Assembly (NCBI GenBank): GCA_947488195.1
Contig: CANKYR010000001.1
Span: forward strand, 1 to 64,000
DNA length: 64,000 nucleotides
Source of the DNA: Flavobacteriales bacterium
GTDB lineage: Bacteria > Bacteroidota > Bacteroidia > Flavobacteriales_D > Sanyastnellaceae
Direction: 5' to 3'
Shown here: in pieces, positions 29,568-39,576 of the stretch
Layout of the letters: each line of letters opens with the position of its first letter
Numbering within the stretch: position 1 is the first letter of the stretch
Position numbers and translations under genes: made by a program
The notes under the pieces: model-generated
What the model was told of the DNA's origin: nothing
The model's database searches: none
What the model saw: the letters and a program-made list of their open reading frames with translations, nothing else

Positions 29568-30986
29568 ATGGTGTTTCATTCCTTGAAGGAAGTTCAGTCT
29601 GAGCTTTCCTCAAAATCCATTTCGTTAAAAAACGTTGTTTCTCAATACCTTCAAAACATTGAAGCGCGCATGAATTTGAATGCGTTCATCGAGGTTTGGG
29701 GAGATGAGGCGCTCGCGCAAGCTGAGCTAATTCAACAAAAAATAGACAATGGAACCGCGGGTAAACTTGCGGGAATGGTCATTGCCATTAAAGATAACAT
29801 CTGTTATAAAAATCATAAAGTTTCGGCATCATCTAAAATCCTTGAGGGATTTGAATCGTTATACAGTGCAACCGTTGTAGAACGCATTTTGGCAGAAGAT
29901 GCAATTATTATTGGAAGACTGAATTGCGACGAGTTCGCGATGGGCTCTTCCAACGAAACATCTTATTACGGTGCGGTTAAAAACCCGTTGAATGAAAATT
30001 GTGTACCTGGGGGATCTTCGGGTGGTGCGTCTGCAGCGGTAGCAGCAGACTTTTGTTTAGCCGCCTTGGGGAGCGACACAGGAGGATCTATTCGTCAACC
30101 CGCTTCATTCACGGGCATTGTGGGTATGAAACCTACCTACGGCGCGGTTTCTAGATATGGACTTATTGCTTACGCTTCAAGTTTCGATCAAATAGGTCCA
30201 ATGACCAAGTGCGTGGAAGACGCAGAATTATTATTGAAAATCATTGGCGGTCCAGATGCATACGACAGCACAGCTTTGTTGGAAGTCCTTCCAGCAGCGT
30301 CAGTTCGCGCAAGCAAACCAAAGATTGCTTATTTGAAAGAAGCGGTTGAAAGCGAAGCGGTTCATCCGGAAATTCGTGAACGCATCAACTCAATCATAGA
30401 TAATTTAAAGTCGGAAGGCTATACGGTTGAACCGATATCTTTTCCGTATTTAGACTATATGGTTCCCGCATACTACGTTTTAACCACGGCAGAAGCTTCT
30501 TCCAACCTAGCCCGTTTCGACGGAATTAATTACGGTTATAGAAGTAAAGAAGCGAAAGGCATTGACGAGACATACAGAAAAAGCAGAACCGAAGGTTTTG
30601 GTCGTGAAGTGAAGCGTAGAATTTTATTGGGTTCGTTCGTGTTGAGTTCAGGATATATAGATGCCTATTATGGTACGGGACAGCGCGTGCGCCGCGTGTT
30701 GCAAGAGAAGACGAAAGCTATTTTCGATCAATACGACTTCTTGCTTTCTCCAACCTGCACAGATGTAGCCTTTGAATTTGGCGCGAAGTCGAAGGATCCA
30801 ATTTCCATGTACATGCAAGACATTTTCACGGTGCATGCAAACCTTACGGGCAACCCAGCGATATCTATTCCATGTGGAAAAGAATCAACAACAGGCTTAC
30901 CTTTTGGCATTCAGGTTACCGCTCGTCACAAGGAAGACAATGATTTGTTCGTGTTTTCAAAAACGCTAGAAGCCTTATTATCCTAG
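29568..30986 (+). CDS. gatA: Asp-tRNA(Asn)/Glu-tRNA(Gln) amidotransferase subunit A
   Basis: GSSGGASAAVAADFCLAALGSDTGGSIRQPASFTGIVGMKPTYGAVSRYG amidase signature. Confidence 0.97.
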   Translation: MVFHSLKEVQSELSSKSISLKNVVSQYLQNIEARMNLNAFIEVWGDEALAQAELIQQKIDNGTAGKLAGMVIAIKDNICYKNHKVSASSKILEGFESLYSATVVERILAEDAIIIGRLNCDEFAMGSSNETSYYGAVKNPLNENCVPGGSSGGASAAVAADFCLAALGSDTGGSIRQPASFTGIVGMKPTYGAVSRYGLIAYASSFDQIGPMTKCVEDAELLLKIIGGPDAYDSTALLEVLPAASVRASKPKIAYLKEAVESEAVHPEIRERINSIIDNLKSEGYTVEPISFPYLDYMVPAYYVLTTAEASSNLARFDGINYGYRSKEAKGIDETYRKSRTEGFGREVKRRILLGSFVLSSGYIDAYYGTGQRVRRVLQEKTKAIFDQYDFLLSPTCTDVAFEFGAKSKDPISMYMQDIFTVHANLTGNPAISIPCGKESTTGLPFGIQVTARHKEDNDLFVFSKTLEALLS

Positions 30987-31055
30987 GCTAAGCGAGTTTT
31001 TCCCTAACAGAGTGTTCACAATTGTGTTTTTTCTAGATTGGAAATAATGCATTTT

Positions 31056-31125
31056 TTTCGGAAATTGTATCCGAAACGGAAGGGCAATAAACACGTTGAA
31101 ACGTTGTTGCCCTCTTTATAAAGGG
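31056..31125 (+). promoter_or_regulatory. Predicted structured 5' leader of the mltD-like gene
   Basis: TTTCGG...CCGAAA, then AGGGC...GCCCT with inner paired AACACGT-tgaa-ACGtTGTT, then CCC-tcTTTATAAA-GGG, just before ATG at 31134. Confidence 0.45.
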
Positions 31126-31133
31126 AAATCATA

Positions 31134-32708
31134 ATGAAAAAATTAGTTACAGTATTACTGGGCGTGCTATCGTTTTGGAGCGTAAGTGCCATTGAAATTC
31201 CGAAGGACACTTTGCAAGATCGTCAGGTGGCGGGATTGAAGAAAGAAGAGATTGATGAAATTGACCGGATGCTTGTAGCGAGTTATCTCAATCATTTTTG
31301 TTTTTCTGCAGATCCAGACATTCAAAATGCATATGATTATCCTGCAGATCACATTCCAAATTTCCCTGAAGATTTAACGCGCGAAAGAATGAAAGTGCTT
31401 GATAGAGAAAGCCCTTTCGATTTGGTGTACAACGACAATGTACGTGATTTCATTGCGCTCTACTCAGTAAGAAGAAGAGATGTAACCGCAAAGGTTTTAG
31501 GTCTTTCTCAATTGTATTTCCCTCTGATTGAAGATGCACTTGCGAAATACAATATTCCGCTTGAGTTGAAATATTTGGCTATTGTTGAGTCGGCTTTGAA
31601 TCCAACCGCCATCTCTAGAGCAGGTGCTGCGGGACTTTGGCAGTTCATGCCTGGAACCGGAAAGATGTATGGCTTGGACATTACGAGTTATCAGGATGAG
31701 CGTTTCGACCCGATAAAGGAAACAGAAGCAGCTTGTAAATACTTGCGTTTTTTATACAACACATTCGGCGATTGGAATCTTGCCTTGGCGGCCTATAACA
31801 GTGGCCCGGGTAACGTAAACAAAGCTATTCGTCGCGCCAATGGCAAGAAAGATTTTTGGGCCATTAAGCAATTCCTTCCGAAGGAAACACAAGGTTATGT
31901 TCCCGCATTTATTGCGGTGAATTACATTATGAACTACTCTACGGAGCATAACATTTTTGCTAAGAAAGCGGCCATGTCGTATTTCGAAACAGACACGATT
32001 CATGTTACAGGAAGAGTAGATTTTGAAGTCGTTTCTAAGAGCTTGAATCTTCCACTTGAGGAAATCACCTATTTGAACGGGACATACAAATTGAAGGAGA
32101 TTCCAGACAATGGGCAGGTCCATTACTTAATGTTACCCGTGGAGAAAATTGGCGACTTCTTGGCTCATGAAAAAGAGATTTATTTAGCCAGTGAGGTGAA
32201 AAAGCCAGAACCAGGGCCTGTTGTAGCGGATACCGCATCAACCGAGGGTGGTGCTGGACAAACAACAAAAGTTATTTGGGAAGATCAATGGAAGACCCAC
32301 AAAGTAAAGAAAGGCGAAACACTGAAAGGCGTTTCAACGAAATACGGAGTCTCCTCTTCTGACATTAAAAAATGGAATAAGCTGAAGTCTTCATCATTGA
32401 AAATCGGTCAAAACTTAAAGGTTAAAGTGAAGGTGAAGAAGACCATTACGATTCCTAAAGTAACCGAGCCAGCCGATTCGACTTCAACCAATACACCGAA
32501 GGTAATCCCGCCAGCAGAAGCTCCGAAACCAACGCCTCCGAAGCCTGCTACCCCAGAGTATGTTTATTATACAGTGAAATCAGGCGACAGTCTTTCGGGG
32601 ATTGCTTCTAAAAACAGAGTGTCTGTTGATTCAATAGTGAAACTAAACAAGGGTTTAACACCGAACAAAATACAAATCGGACAGAAAATTAAAATCAAAA
32701 AGAAATGA
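31134..32708 (+). CDS. mltD: Membrane-bound lytic transglycosylase (MltD-like) with two LysM domains
   Basis: ESALNPTAISRAGAAGLWQFMPGTGKMYGL, LALAAYNSGPGNV; C-terminal HKVKKGETLKGVSTKYGVSSSDIKKWN and YTVKSGDSLSGIASKN. Confidence 0.93.
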   Translation: MKKLVTVLLGVLSFWSVSAIEIPKDTLQDRQVAGLKKEEIDEIDRMLVASYLNHFCFSADPDIQNAYDYPADHIPNFPEDLTRERMKVLDRESPFDLVYNDNVRDFIALYSVRRRDVTAKVLGLSQLYFPLIEDALAKYNIPLELKYLAIVESALNPTAISRAGAAGLWQFMPGTGKMYGLDITSYQDERFDPIKETEAACKYLRFLYNTFGDWNLALAAYNSGPGNVNKAIRRANGKKDFWAIKQFLPKETQGYVPAFIAVNYIMNYSTEHNIFAKKAAMSYFETDTIHVTGRVDFEVVSKSLNLPLEEITYLNGTYKLKEIPDNGQVHYLMLPVEKIGDFLAHEKEIYLASEVKKPEPGPVVADTASTEGGAGQTTKVIWEDQWKTHKVKKGETLKGVSTKYGVSSSDIKKWNKLKSSSLKIGQNLKVKVKVKKTITIPKVTEPADSTSTNTPKVIPPAEAPKPTPPKPATPEYVYYTVKSGDSLSGIASKNRVSVDSIVKLNKGLTPNKIQIGQKIKIKKK

Positions 32709-33151
32709 TAAAAGAAGGAGCCACCATAGAGGTGAATTACGAACTTTTCATCGACGATGAAAACGGAGAATTGGTAGAATCTACCCTGGAACAAGGACCA
32801 ATGAGATTTACTTTCAAGGTTGATCCAATGATTGAAGGATTTGAAAAAGGATTAGCTGGATTGAATGTTGGCGATGAATTTCGCATTAGCATTCCTTGTG
32901 CAGAAGCATACGGAGATGAGCAGGAAGAATATTATATGGAGTTTCCGAAAAGCGATTTCATGGAAGAAGATGGTGAGTTCGACGAAGATGTGTTTGCAGT
33001 GGGGGAAGTCATTCCAATGGAAACGCCTGAGGGACATCAAGTTCAAGGTGTTGTTGAAGAAGTTAAATTGAACACTGTGGTTATTGATTTTAACCATCCG
33101 TTAGCTGGAGAGAACTTGTTCTTTAAAGGACATGTGGTTTCAGTATCGTAA
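32705..33151 (+). CDS. slyD: FKBP-type peptidyl-prolyl isomerase (SlyD-like)
   Basis: VNYELFIDDENGELVEST...GFEKGLAGLNVGDEFRISIPCAEAYGD...DFNHPLAGENLFFKGHV. Confidence 0.92.
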   Translation: MIKEGATIEVNYELFIDDENGELVESTLEQGPMRFTFKVDPMIEGFEKGLAGLNVGDEFRISIPCAEAYGDEQEEYYMEFPKSDFMEEDGEFDEDVFAVGEVIPMETPEGHQVQGVVEEVKLNTVVIDFNHPLAGENLFFKGHVVSVS

Positions 33152-34022
33152 GAATATGCAATTCGTTCGCACTTCGGCCAGTAGCATGTCGCGGATCTCT
33201 GCATTTGCAGGATCAACGCTGGTGTTGCTCATGGTTGGAATATTTTTAGTGTTCTATTTAGTGGCGTTGCAGGTTTCGGATCACATTAGATCTCAATTTA
33301 CTGTGCAATTGCTATTGAATGAAGAAGCGAGTGAAGAACAAATACTAAGCTTTAAAAAGGAAATTGAGGGAGGCGGAATCGCCTCCCAAGTTTCTTATAC
33401 ATCAAGCGAACAGGCTGAAGCAGAATACAGCAAGGAAATCGGCGAAGACTTTGTCCAAGTGCTGGGCTATAACCCGCTCCCAGCATCCATAGATGTTCAA
33501 ATCAATCCGGAAAAAGCAGATGCCGCAACGGTAGACGCCTTTGTAGAATCGTGTAAGTTGAATCCGATTATTAAGGATGTTGGATACGAGAAAACTCTTC
33601 TTCAGTCGGTGAATGAGAACATTTCGAAGTGGGGCGCTATCATTGGCGGAATAGTTATTCTGTTTTTGATTATTTCGGCTTTCATTATTATGAATACGGT
33701 TGAACTGGCTATCTCTTCTCAGCGTCTAATTATTCGAAGCATGCAGTTGGTGGGCGCTACACCCTGGTTTATTAAGCGTCCGTTTTTATGGCAAAGCTTA
33801 AAGAACGCATTGCTTTCTTCTTCTATAGCTTGGCTTTCCATTTCAGTAATATTGTATTTTAATCAGCAATCGTTAACCGACATCATTCAAATTTTGCTAG
33901 ATGGCGGGGGATTTTGGAAACTCGGAGCTTTACTCATAACATTGAGTGTTGTGGTTGGAGTTTCCAGCACTTATATAACCGTAAGCCGTTTCGTTCGCGC
34001 GAAACTGCATCAAATGTATTAA
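33132..34022 (+). CDS. ftsX: Cell division protein FtsX-like permease
   Basis: FtsX topology, LNEEASEEQILSFKKEI..., PLPASIDVQI; overlaps slyD by 20 nt (alternative ATG at 33156). Confidence 0.9.
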   Translation: MWFQYRKNMQFVRTSASSMSRISAFAGSTLVLLMVGIFLVFYLVALQVSDHIRSQFTVQLLLNEEASEEQILSFKKEIEGGGIASQVSYTSSEQAEAEYSKEIGEDFVQVLGYNPLPASIDVQINPEKADAATVDAFVESCKLNPIIKDVGYEKTLLQSVNENISKWGAIIGGIVILFLIISAFIIMNTVELAISSQRLIIRSMQLVGATPWFIKRPFLWQSLKNALLSSSIAWLSISVILYFNQQSLTDIIQILLDGGGFWKLGALLITLSVVVGVSSTYITVSRFVRAKLHQMY

Positions 34023-34173
34023 TGCCGTTCCTTTGAGGGTGTCGGCCTAAACCCCAAGAATAACAGCCGAAAACAGAACCTTCGTAATAAATAAAGGGGC
34101 AGCCGTTATTCTTGTTCAACGTTAACGAAATATGAAGATTTCGAAGCGGTGCTCGAAATTGAGCAAACTTCCT

Positions 34174-34181
34174 TATTTTCG
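34174..34181 (+). promoter_or_regulatory. -7 promoter element for the exbB operon
   Basis: TATTTTCG, ATG at 34221. Confidence 0.4.
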
Positions 34182-34220
34182 TTGCCCGAATAAAACAACA
34201 GAAAATTAATTAACACAGAC

Positions 34221-35042
34221 ATGAGCACAAAAGAAAGTCCTACAGTTAAGCAAGAAAATGGCTTTAACTTCAGTTCAATTTTTCCTTACATCGCAATTCC
34301 AATTGCATTGTTAACCGGATGGGCATTATACACCTTCATCTTGGGTGATGCTGCAAACTTCGAAGGCGGAGACGCAATTAAAGGTCATCCATTAAATGTA
34401 TTAGGCACTGTTCACAAGGGTGGATTCATTGTACCGATTCTTATCGCGGTTAACTTGATTGTAATTATCTTCTTCTTTGAGCGTTTCATTAGCATAATGG
34501 CGGCTAAAGGAAAAGGAAGTATTTCTGCTTTCGTTCAAAACGTTCGTAAAATGCTTGCTAACGGAGATGTTAATGGCGCTTTGGCGGCCTGTGATGCGCA
34601 AAGAGGTTCTGTAGCTGCTGTATTGCGCGCGGGTCTTTTGAAATACCGCGACATGTCAGAGAATACAGAGTTAGACAAAGAAGCAAAAGTTACTGCAATT
34701 AAGCAAGAGTTAGAAGAAGCTACAGCTTTAGAGTTGCCAATGCTTTCTAAGAACTTGGTTATCCTTTCAACTTGTGGATCATTAGGAGTACTTGTTGGAC
34801 TTTTAGGAACTGTAAAAGGTATGATTTCTTCGTTTGAAGCCATGGCAACTGCCGGTGCTCCTGACGCAACTGCACTTTCATTGGGTATCTCTGAGGCCTT
34901 GATCAACACGTTCTTGGGTATCATGGCATCTGCGATTGCAATTATCCTTTACAACTTCTTCAATACACGTATTGATAGCATGACATTCGCAATGGACGAG
35001 GCTAACTTCACAGTTACTCAAACATTCGCTTCGAAGCACTAA
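34221..35042 (+). CDS. exbB: MotA/TolQ/ExbB proton channel family protein
   Basis: GSLGVLVGLLGTVKGMISSFEAMA...ALSLGISEALINTFLGIMASAIAIILYNFF. Confidence 0.95.
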   Translation: MSTKESPTVKQENGFNFSSIFPYIAIPIALLTGWALYTFILGDAANFEGGDAIKGHPLNVLGTVHKGGFIVPILIAVNLIVIIFFFERFISIMAAKGKGSISAFVQNVRKMLANGDVNGALAACDAQRGSVAAVLRAGLLKYRDMSENTELDKEAKVTAIKQELEEATALELPMLSKNLVILSTCGSLGVLVGLLGTVKGMISSFEAMATAGAPDATALSLGISEALINTFLGIMASAIAIILYNFFNTRIDSMTFAMDEANFTVTQTFASKH

Positions 35043-35077
35043 TTCAAGTTTTTACTTAATTATTAATATTAAAGAAT

Positions 35078-35734
35078 ATGTCGAAAATCAAGATGCCCAA
35101 AAGCGCTCCAAGTTTGGATATGACGCCTATGGTTGACCTTGGTTTCTTGTTGGTAACATTCTTTATTCTCACCGCGAAGTTTCGTCCAAACGAACCTGTA
35201 ATTGTAGACGTTCCTGCTGCAACATCTGAATTGTTGTTGCCAGAGAAAGTGATGCAAATTACGGTGGATGACAAGGGAAGAGTTTTCTTTGACCTTGCAG
35301 GAAAGGAAATTCGAAGAGAAATGTTATCTCGAATGGTTCAGAGACATCCGGAATTAAAACTTACCGAAGACGAAGCGCGTAAATTCGCTTTACTAGGTAT
35401 GTGTGGAATGCCATTGAACAACCTGAGTCAGTACCTAGGTTCTGATGAAAAAACAAGAGCAGCACTTGACGCACAAACCCCTGGTATCCCTACCGATTCT
35501 ATCAATGGTGAATTGGGAGATTGGATTCAGAGTGGGTACGAAGCCTTTATGGCCGATGCCGAAAAACACGGTTTAGAACCGAAAGACATCAAAGGCGATA
35601 AAGCGTTACGATACGCAATAAAAGCAGACGGAACAACAGACTACGAAAAGGTAGAGCAAGTTATTGACGTGTTCCGCGACAAGAATATTTTCCAATTTAA
35701 CATGGTGACTAGTTTGGAATCAGGTTCCAAATAA
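35078..35734 (+). CDS. exbD: ExbD/TolR family protein (first copy)
   Basis: LDMTPMVDLGFLLVTFFILTAKF; long periplasmic part. Confidence 0.92.
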   Translation: MSKIKMPKSAPSLDMTPMVDLGFLLVTFFILTAKFRPNEPVIVDVPAATSELLLPEKVMQITVDDKGRVFFDLAGKEIRREMLSRMVQRHPELKLTEDEARKFALLGMCGMPLNNLSQYLGSDEKTRAALDAQTPGIPTDSINGELGDWIQSGYEAFMADAEKHGLEPKDIKGDKALRYAIKADGTTDYEKVEQVIDVFRDKNIFQFNMVTSLESGSK

Positions 35735-35759
35735 TGCAACCGTATAGAACAAACATGTT

Positions 35760-36431
35760 ATGGCAGAAATAATAGAAGGTGGTGGAGGCCACGAAAAAGG
35801 CGGAAAAAAGAGACCCAAGAAGAACCCGGTGCGCATGGACATGACGCCTATGGTTGACTTGGCGTTCCTTCTTTTGACCTTCTTCATTTTGGCAACCTCA
35901 CTGAGCAAACCAAAGACACTAGAGATTGTCTATCCGAAAGATGTGGAAAATCCAGAGGATCAAACAAAATTGGATGACGATTTAGCTACGACAATTATTG
36001 TGGGTGAAACCGATGATCAAATTTTCTACTATCATGGAAAATTTAGAAAGGACACCACGAAATTAGAGACATCAGATTTTTCTAAAGACGGCTTACGTGT
36101 TATGCTGCTTGAGAGAAACAAAAGAGTTGTCGAGCAGGTAAACAGTTTGAAAGATCAACAAAGGGAAGAGTTGAGAAAGAGTAACTCGCGCGAAGATGAT
36201 GAAAAAATAAATCTCCGTTTCAAGGAGCTTATTGCAGACGCTTCGAACGATTCTCTTGCTCCATTCGTTATTGTGAAAACAATGCCTACAACGAAATGGA
36301 AGAACGTTGTAAATGCGATTGATGAATTGAACATTACTAACGTGAAGAAGCGCGCCATTATGGATATGGAAGCGCGTGAAGCATTGCTTTTCCTTTCACC
36401 AGAAAAAGTAGCGGAATTAAAATTGAAATGA
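35760..36431 (+). CDS. exbD: ExbD/TolR family protein (second copy)
   Basis: MDMTPMVDLAFLLLTFFILATSLSKPK. Confidence 0.92.
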   Translation: MAEIIEGGGGHEKGGKKRPKKNPVRMDMTPMVDLAFLLLTFFILATSLSKPKTLEIVYPKDVENPEDQTKLDDDLATTIIVGETDDQIFYYHGKFRKDTTKLETSDFSKDGLRVMLLERNKRVVEQVNSLKDQQREELRKSNSREDDEKINLRFKELIADASNDSLAPFVIVKTMPTTKWKNVVNAIDELNITNVKKRAIMDMEAREALLFLSPEKVAELKLK

Positions 36432-36478
36432 ACGATTGATGTGTAGTCCTGTACCGCACATTATAAAAGCAAACCATT

Positions 36479-37384
36479 ATGTCAGCAGTAACTGATTTTC
36501 TTAGCAACCACTCAGACTTGGTGGCTGTAGCTACAGCAGCGGCTGTGGTTACATTCCTTGGTTTTGAAGCGGGCTGGAATAGCATTATGGCCCCAGAGCG
36601 TAATGAGCAGGTATTCGAAAACAAAAACAAAGCTTACGGAGCCTATAGAATTCGTTCTAGGTACGGCAGCGTTCTAGCGATAGCAGTGTTTTCTGGTATT
36701 TTCTTGGTATCTGGTGCGCTAATTGTTCCAGTCATTTTAGCCAAAGGCGAAAAGAAGGAGAAAGATGTGAAGGTGGAAATGAACGCAGAAATGATTGCGC
36801 CGCCACCAACGGATCCGAATGAGCCGCCACCACCACCACCACCACCGCCACCACCGCCGCCACCACCACCAACGGTGCGTCAGATTCAATTTACGTCTAT
36901 TGTTATTGAAGAGAATGTAGAGACTCCTCCACCATCTCAGGATAAATTGAAAGATGAAAAAATTGCAGACGAAACTACTGAAGGGGATGACGGTCCAATG
37001 GGGCCATCAGATGCAATAGCGGTTTATACTCCAGTCGATACCAAAAACGACAGAGATGCTCCGTTGCAATTCGTGCAGGAGATGCCGGCTTATCCGGGTG
37101 GGGAGAAGGCGTTGTATGAGTTTTTGTACAACAACATTGCATACCCTGAGCAAGAAAAATCTCAGAACATTGAAGGAACCGTTTTCGTAAACTTCGTTGT
37201 TGAGAAAGACGGAACACCTACCAACTTCACCGTAACACGTGGTGTAGAAGGTGGTAAAGGATTGGACAGAGAGGCTTTGGGGGCTTGTAAGAAATTAGGC
37301 AAGTTCAACCCAGGAAAACAAAACGGGGTTTCTCAACGTGTATTCTTGACCATTCCGATTAAATTTACTCTTGCAGATAATTAA
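36479..37384 (+). CDS. tonB: TonB energy transducer with proline-rich linker
   Basis: ENKNKAYGAYRIRSRYG, poly-Pro, C-terminal TonB domain GTVFVNFVVEKDGTPTNFTVTRGVEGGKGLDREAL. Confidence 0.93.
   Translation: MSAVTDFLSNHSDLVAVATAAAVVTFLGFEAGWNSIMAPERNEQVFENKNKAYGAYRIRSRYGSVLAIAVFSGIFLVSGALIVPVILAKGEKKEKDVKVEMNAEMIAPPPTDPNEPPPPPPPPPPPPPPPPTVRQIQFTSIVIEENVETPPPSQDKLKDEKIADETTEGDDGPMGPSDAIAVYTPVDTKNDRDAPLQFVQEMPAYPGGEKALYEFLYNNIAYPEQEKSQNIEGTVFVNFVVEKDGTPTNFTVTRGVEGGKGLDREALGACKKLGKFNPGKQNGVSQRVFLTIPIKFTLADN
36824..36871 (+). repeat. CCR trinucleotide tract encoding about 16 consecutive prolines in TonB
   Basis: Uninterrupted CCG/CCA codons read directly. Confidence 0.95.
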
Positions 37385-37401
37385 TCGATAAATACTTACT
37401 G

Positions 37402-37436
37402 AAAAGGGTTGGCTTAGGTCAACCCTTTTTTATTTT
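37402..37436 (+). terminator. Rho-independent terminator after tonB
   Basis: AAAAGGGTTG-GCTTAGGT-CAACCCTTTTTTATTTTT. Confidence 0.92.
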
Positions 37437-37445
37437 TGAATAAGA

Positions 37446-38042
37446 ATGTTCCCCTTTCACATAGATAGCAACGAAGCGGGCTTAGATGAAGCCGGAAGAG
37501 GCTGCCTTGCAGGCCCAGTGGTTGCTGCTGCAGTTATACTTCCGGAAGGATTTTCACATCCTTGGTTGAACGATTCGAAGCAAATGAGCAAGAAGCATCG
37601 AGATGAACTTCGTGTTATCATTGAGGAAGTTGCGGTAGCATGGAACGTCGAGTTTGTTTCACCTCAGGAAATAGATGAGCTGAATATTCTTCGTGCTTCC
37701 ATAACGGCTATGCAGCGGGCAACCTTGAAATTGAAGAAAAAACCTTCTCATCTTTTAGTAGATGGGAACCGATTTTATGCCTTGGAAGGATATGCGCACA
37801 CGTGCATGATTAAAGGCGATGCGCGCTTTATGAATATTGCTGCTGCTTCGGTTTTGGCTAAAACACACCGCGATGAATTCATGTTGAATCTGCACGAAAA
37901 ACACCCGCATTATAAGTGGGATCGCAACATGGGATACCCTACAAAGGTCCATCGCGCAGCCATTTCAGAATTCGGGTCGTGTGAACATCATCGCATGACC
38001 TTCGCTCTTTTACCAAGGTCGTTGCAGATAGAAGCGCTTTGA
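37446..38042 (+). CDS. rnhB: Ribonuclease HII
   Basis: [51 protein letters not shown]. Confidence 0.97.
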   Translation: MFPFHIDSNEAGLDEAGRGCLAGPVVAAAVILPEGFSHPWLNDSKQMSKKHRDELRVIIEEVAVAWNVEFVSPQEIDELNILRASITAMQRATLKLKKKPSHLLVDGNRFYALEGYAHTCMIKGDARFMNIAAASVLAKTHRDEFMLNLHEKHPHYKWDRNMGYPTKVHRAAISEFGSCEHHRMTFALLPRSLQIEAL

Positions 38043-38046
38043 TGCC

Positions 38047-38054
38047 TATTTTCG
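38047..38054 (+). promoter_or_regulatory. -7 promoter element 4 nt before the lptB ATG
   Basis: TATTTTCG-CACT-ATG. Confidence 0.45.
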
Positions 38055-38058
38055 CACT

Positions 38059-38793
38059 ATGCAGTTAAGAGCTGAAAACATTCAGAAGATCTATGGAAAG
38101 CGCACGGTTGTAAAGGACGTGTCGTTTCACGTTGAACAAGGCGAAATTGTTGGATTACTCGGGCCGAATGGTGCGGGTAAAACAACAAGTTTCTACATGG
38201 TAACCGGATTAATTCAACCCAATCATGGAAAAGTGTTGCTCGATGATAGTGAGATTACGCATATGCCCATGTTCAAAAGAGCGAAGATGGGTGTTGGCTA
38301 TTTGCCGCAAGAAGCCTCTATATTTCGCTCGTTATCCGTTGAAGACAACATTAAAGCTGTGCTTGAATTGACAGCGCTTTCGAAGAAAGATCAAGCAGAA
38401 AAATTAGATGCGCTGTTGGAAGAATTTGGTCTTACCGAAAGAAGAAAATACATTGGTCACCACCTAAGCGGCGGTGAAAGAAGACGGACTGAAATTGCTC
38501 GTGCATTGGCAACGGACCCTAAATTTATTTTATTAGACGAACCCTTTGCAGGCGTGGATCCTATTGCTGTTGAAGACATTCAACGCATTGTTTGGAAGCT
38601 GAAGGAGCGGAACATTGGAATCCTCATTACCGACCACAATGTGCAAGAAACCCTTTCGATTACAGATCGCGCTTATTTGTTGTATGACGGAAATATTTTG
38701 AAGTCTGGAAGTGCTGAAGAGCTAGCTTCCGACGAGCAAGTGCGTCGAGTTTATTTGGGTCAAAACTTTGTTTTAAGAGCCCGAAAAGAATAA
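38059..38793 (+). CDS. lptB: LPS export ABC transporter ATP-binding protein
   Basis: [56 protein letters not shown]. Confidence 0.96.
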   Translation: MQLRAENIQKIYGKRTVVKDVSFHVEQGEIVGLLGPNGAGKTTSFYMVTGLIQPNHGKVLLDDSEITHMPMFKRAKMGVGYLPQEASIFRSLSVEDNIKAVLELTALSKKDQAEKLDALLEEFGLTERRKYIGHHLSGGERRRTEIARALATDPKFILLDEPFAGVDPIAVEDIQRIVWKLKERNIGILITDHNVQETLSITDRAYLLYDGNILKSGSAEELASDEQVRRVYLGQNFVLRARKE

Positions 38794-38827
38794 GCCCCCG
38801 AGAATCTCGAGGGCTTCATTATTTTTT
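38793..38827. terminator. Probable bidirectional terminator between lptB and sodB
   Basis: AGCCCCCGAG-AAT-CTCGAGGGCT (9 of 10 pairs) followed by T-rich tract, between convergent genes. Confidence 0.8.
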
Positions 38828-38838
38828 ATTTGGAAGAA

Positions 38839-39438
38839 TTACTTCGCGCTGTTGTAGCGAGCTTCAACCACTTCCCAATTGATAACATTGAAAAAAGCTT
38901 GAATGTAATCAGGACGTCTGTTCTGATAGTTCAGGTAATACGCGTGTTCCCAAACGTCTAAACCTAAAATTGGAAATCCAGAACAACCAACTCCTGGCAT
39001 CAATGGATTATCTTGGTTTGGTGTAGAGCAAACTTCAAGTTTTCCGTCTTTCACACACAACCAAGCCCAACCTGAACCGAAGCGAGTCATTGCCGCCTTC
39101 ACGAACAATTCTTTGAACGAGTCGAATGATCCGAAAGCCTCGTTAATTGCGGTTTCCATAGTAGAAGTAACCTTTCCGCCGGTTGGCGAAAGCAATTCCC
39201 AAAATAGGTTGTGATTGTAAAATCCACCACCGTTGTTTCTAACCGCAGGGGTGTCGAAACCTTTCACCATAACTTCTTCGATAGATAGATTTTCTAAATC
39301 TGTTCCAGCAATTGCGTTATTTAAGTTTGTGGTGTATGCTGCGTGGTGCTTGCTGTGATGTATTTCCATTGTGCGAGCATCGATGTTTGGCTCAAGCGCA
39401 TCGTAGGAATAAGGTAAATTTGGTAGTTCGAATGACAT
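38839..39438 (-). CDS. sodB: Superoxide dismutase (Fe/Mn)
   Basis: [58 protein letters not shown]. Confidence 0.97.
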   Translation of the reverse strand: MSFELPNLPYSYDALEPNIDARTMEIHHSKHHAAYTTNLNNAIAGTDLENLSIEEVMVKGFDTPAVRNNGGGFYNHNLFWELLSPTGGKVTSTMETAINEAFGSFDSFKELFVKAAMTRFGSGWAWLCVKDGKLEVCSTPNQDNPLMPGVGCSGFPILGLDVWEHAYYLNYQNRRPDYIQAFFNVINWEVVEARYNSAK

Positions 39439-39519
39439 AGTTATTTTTTTGCGAAATTAACTCAAAACACACGCCGCAAAAAAATTCTTATCAATTCGTT
39501 AATATGCTTGATGCGCGCT

Positions 39520-39527
39520 TATCTTTG
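39520..39527 (+). promoter_or_regulatory. -7 promoter element for the mreB operon
   Basis: TATCTTTG with upstream TTG; about 49-nt leader to ATG at 39577. Confidence 0.55.
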
Positions 39528-39576
39528 TAACTCTATCGAAGCGTTTTCAATTAACCTATTTTAAAGAAGGAAAAGC

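Noticed and set aside
15436-30986. Split gatC and gatA as evidence of rearrangement
   Set aside because: Dispersed gat genes are common in Bacteroidota and not informative alone.
33132-33151. Programmed frameshift between slyD and ftsX
   Set aside because: Each gene has its own complete domain and ftsX has in-frame ATGs; a simple 20-nt overlap explains it.
35078-36431. Duplicated ExbD as a novel system
   Set aside because: ExbB-ExbD-ExbD-TonB arrangement is common in Bacteroidota.
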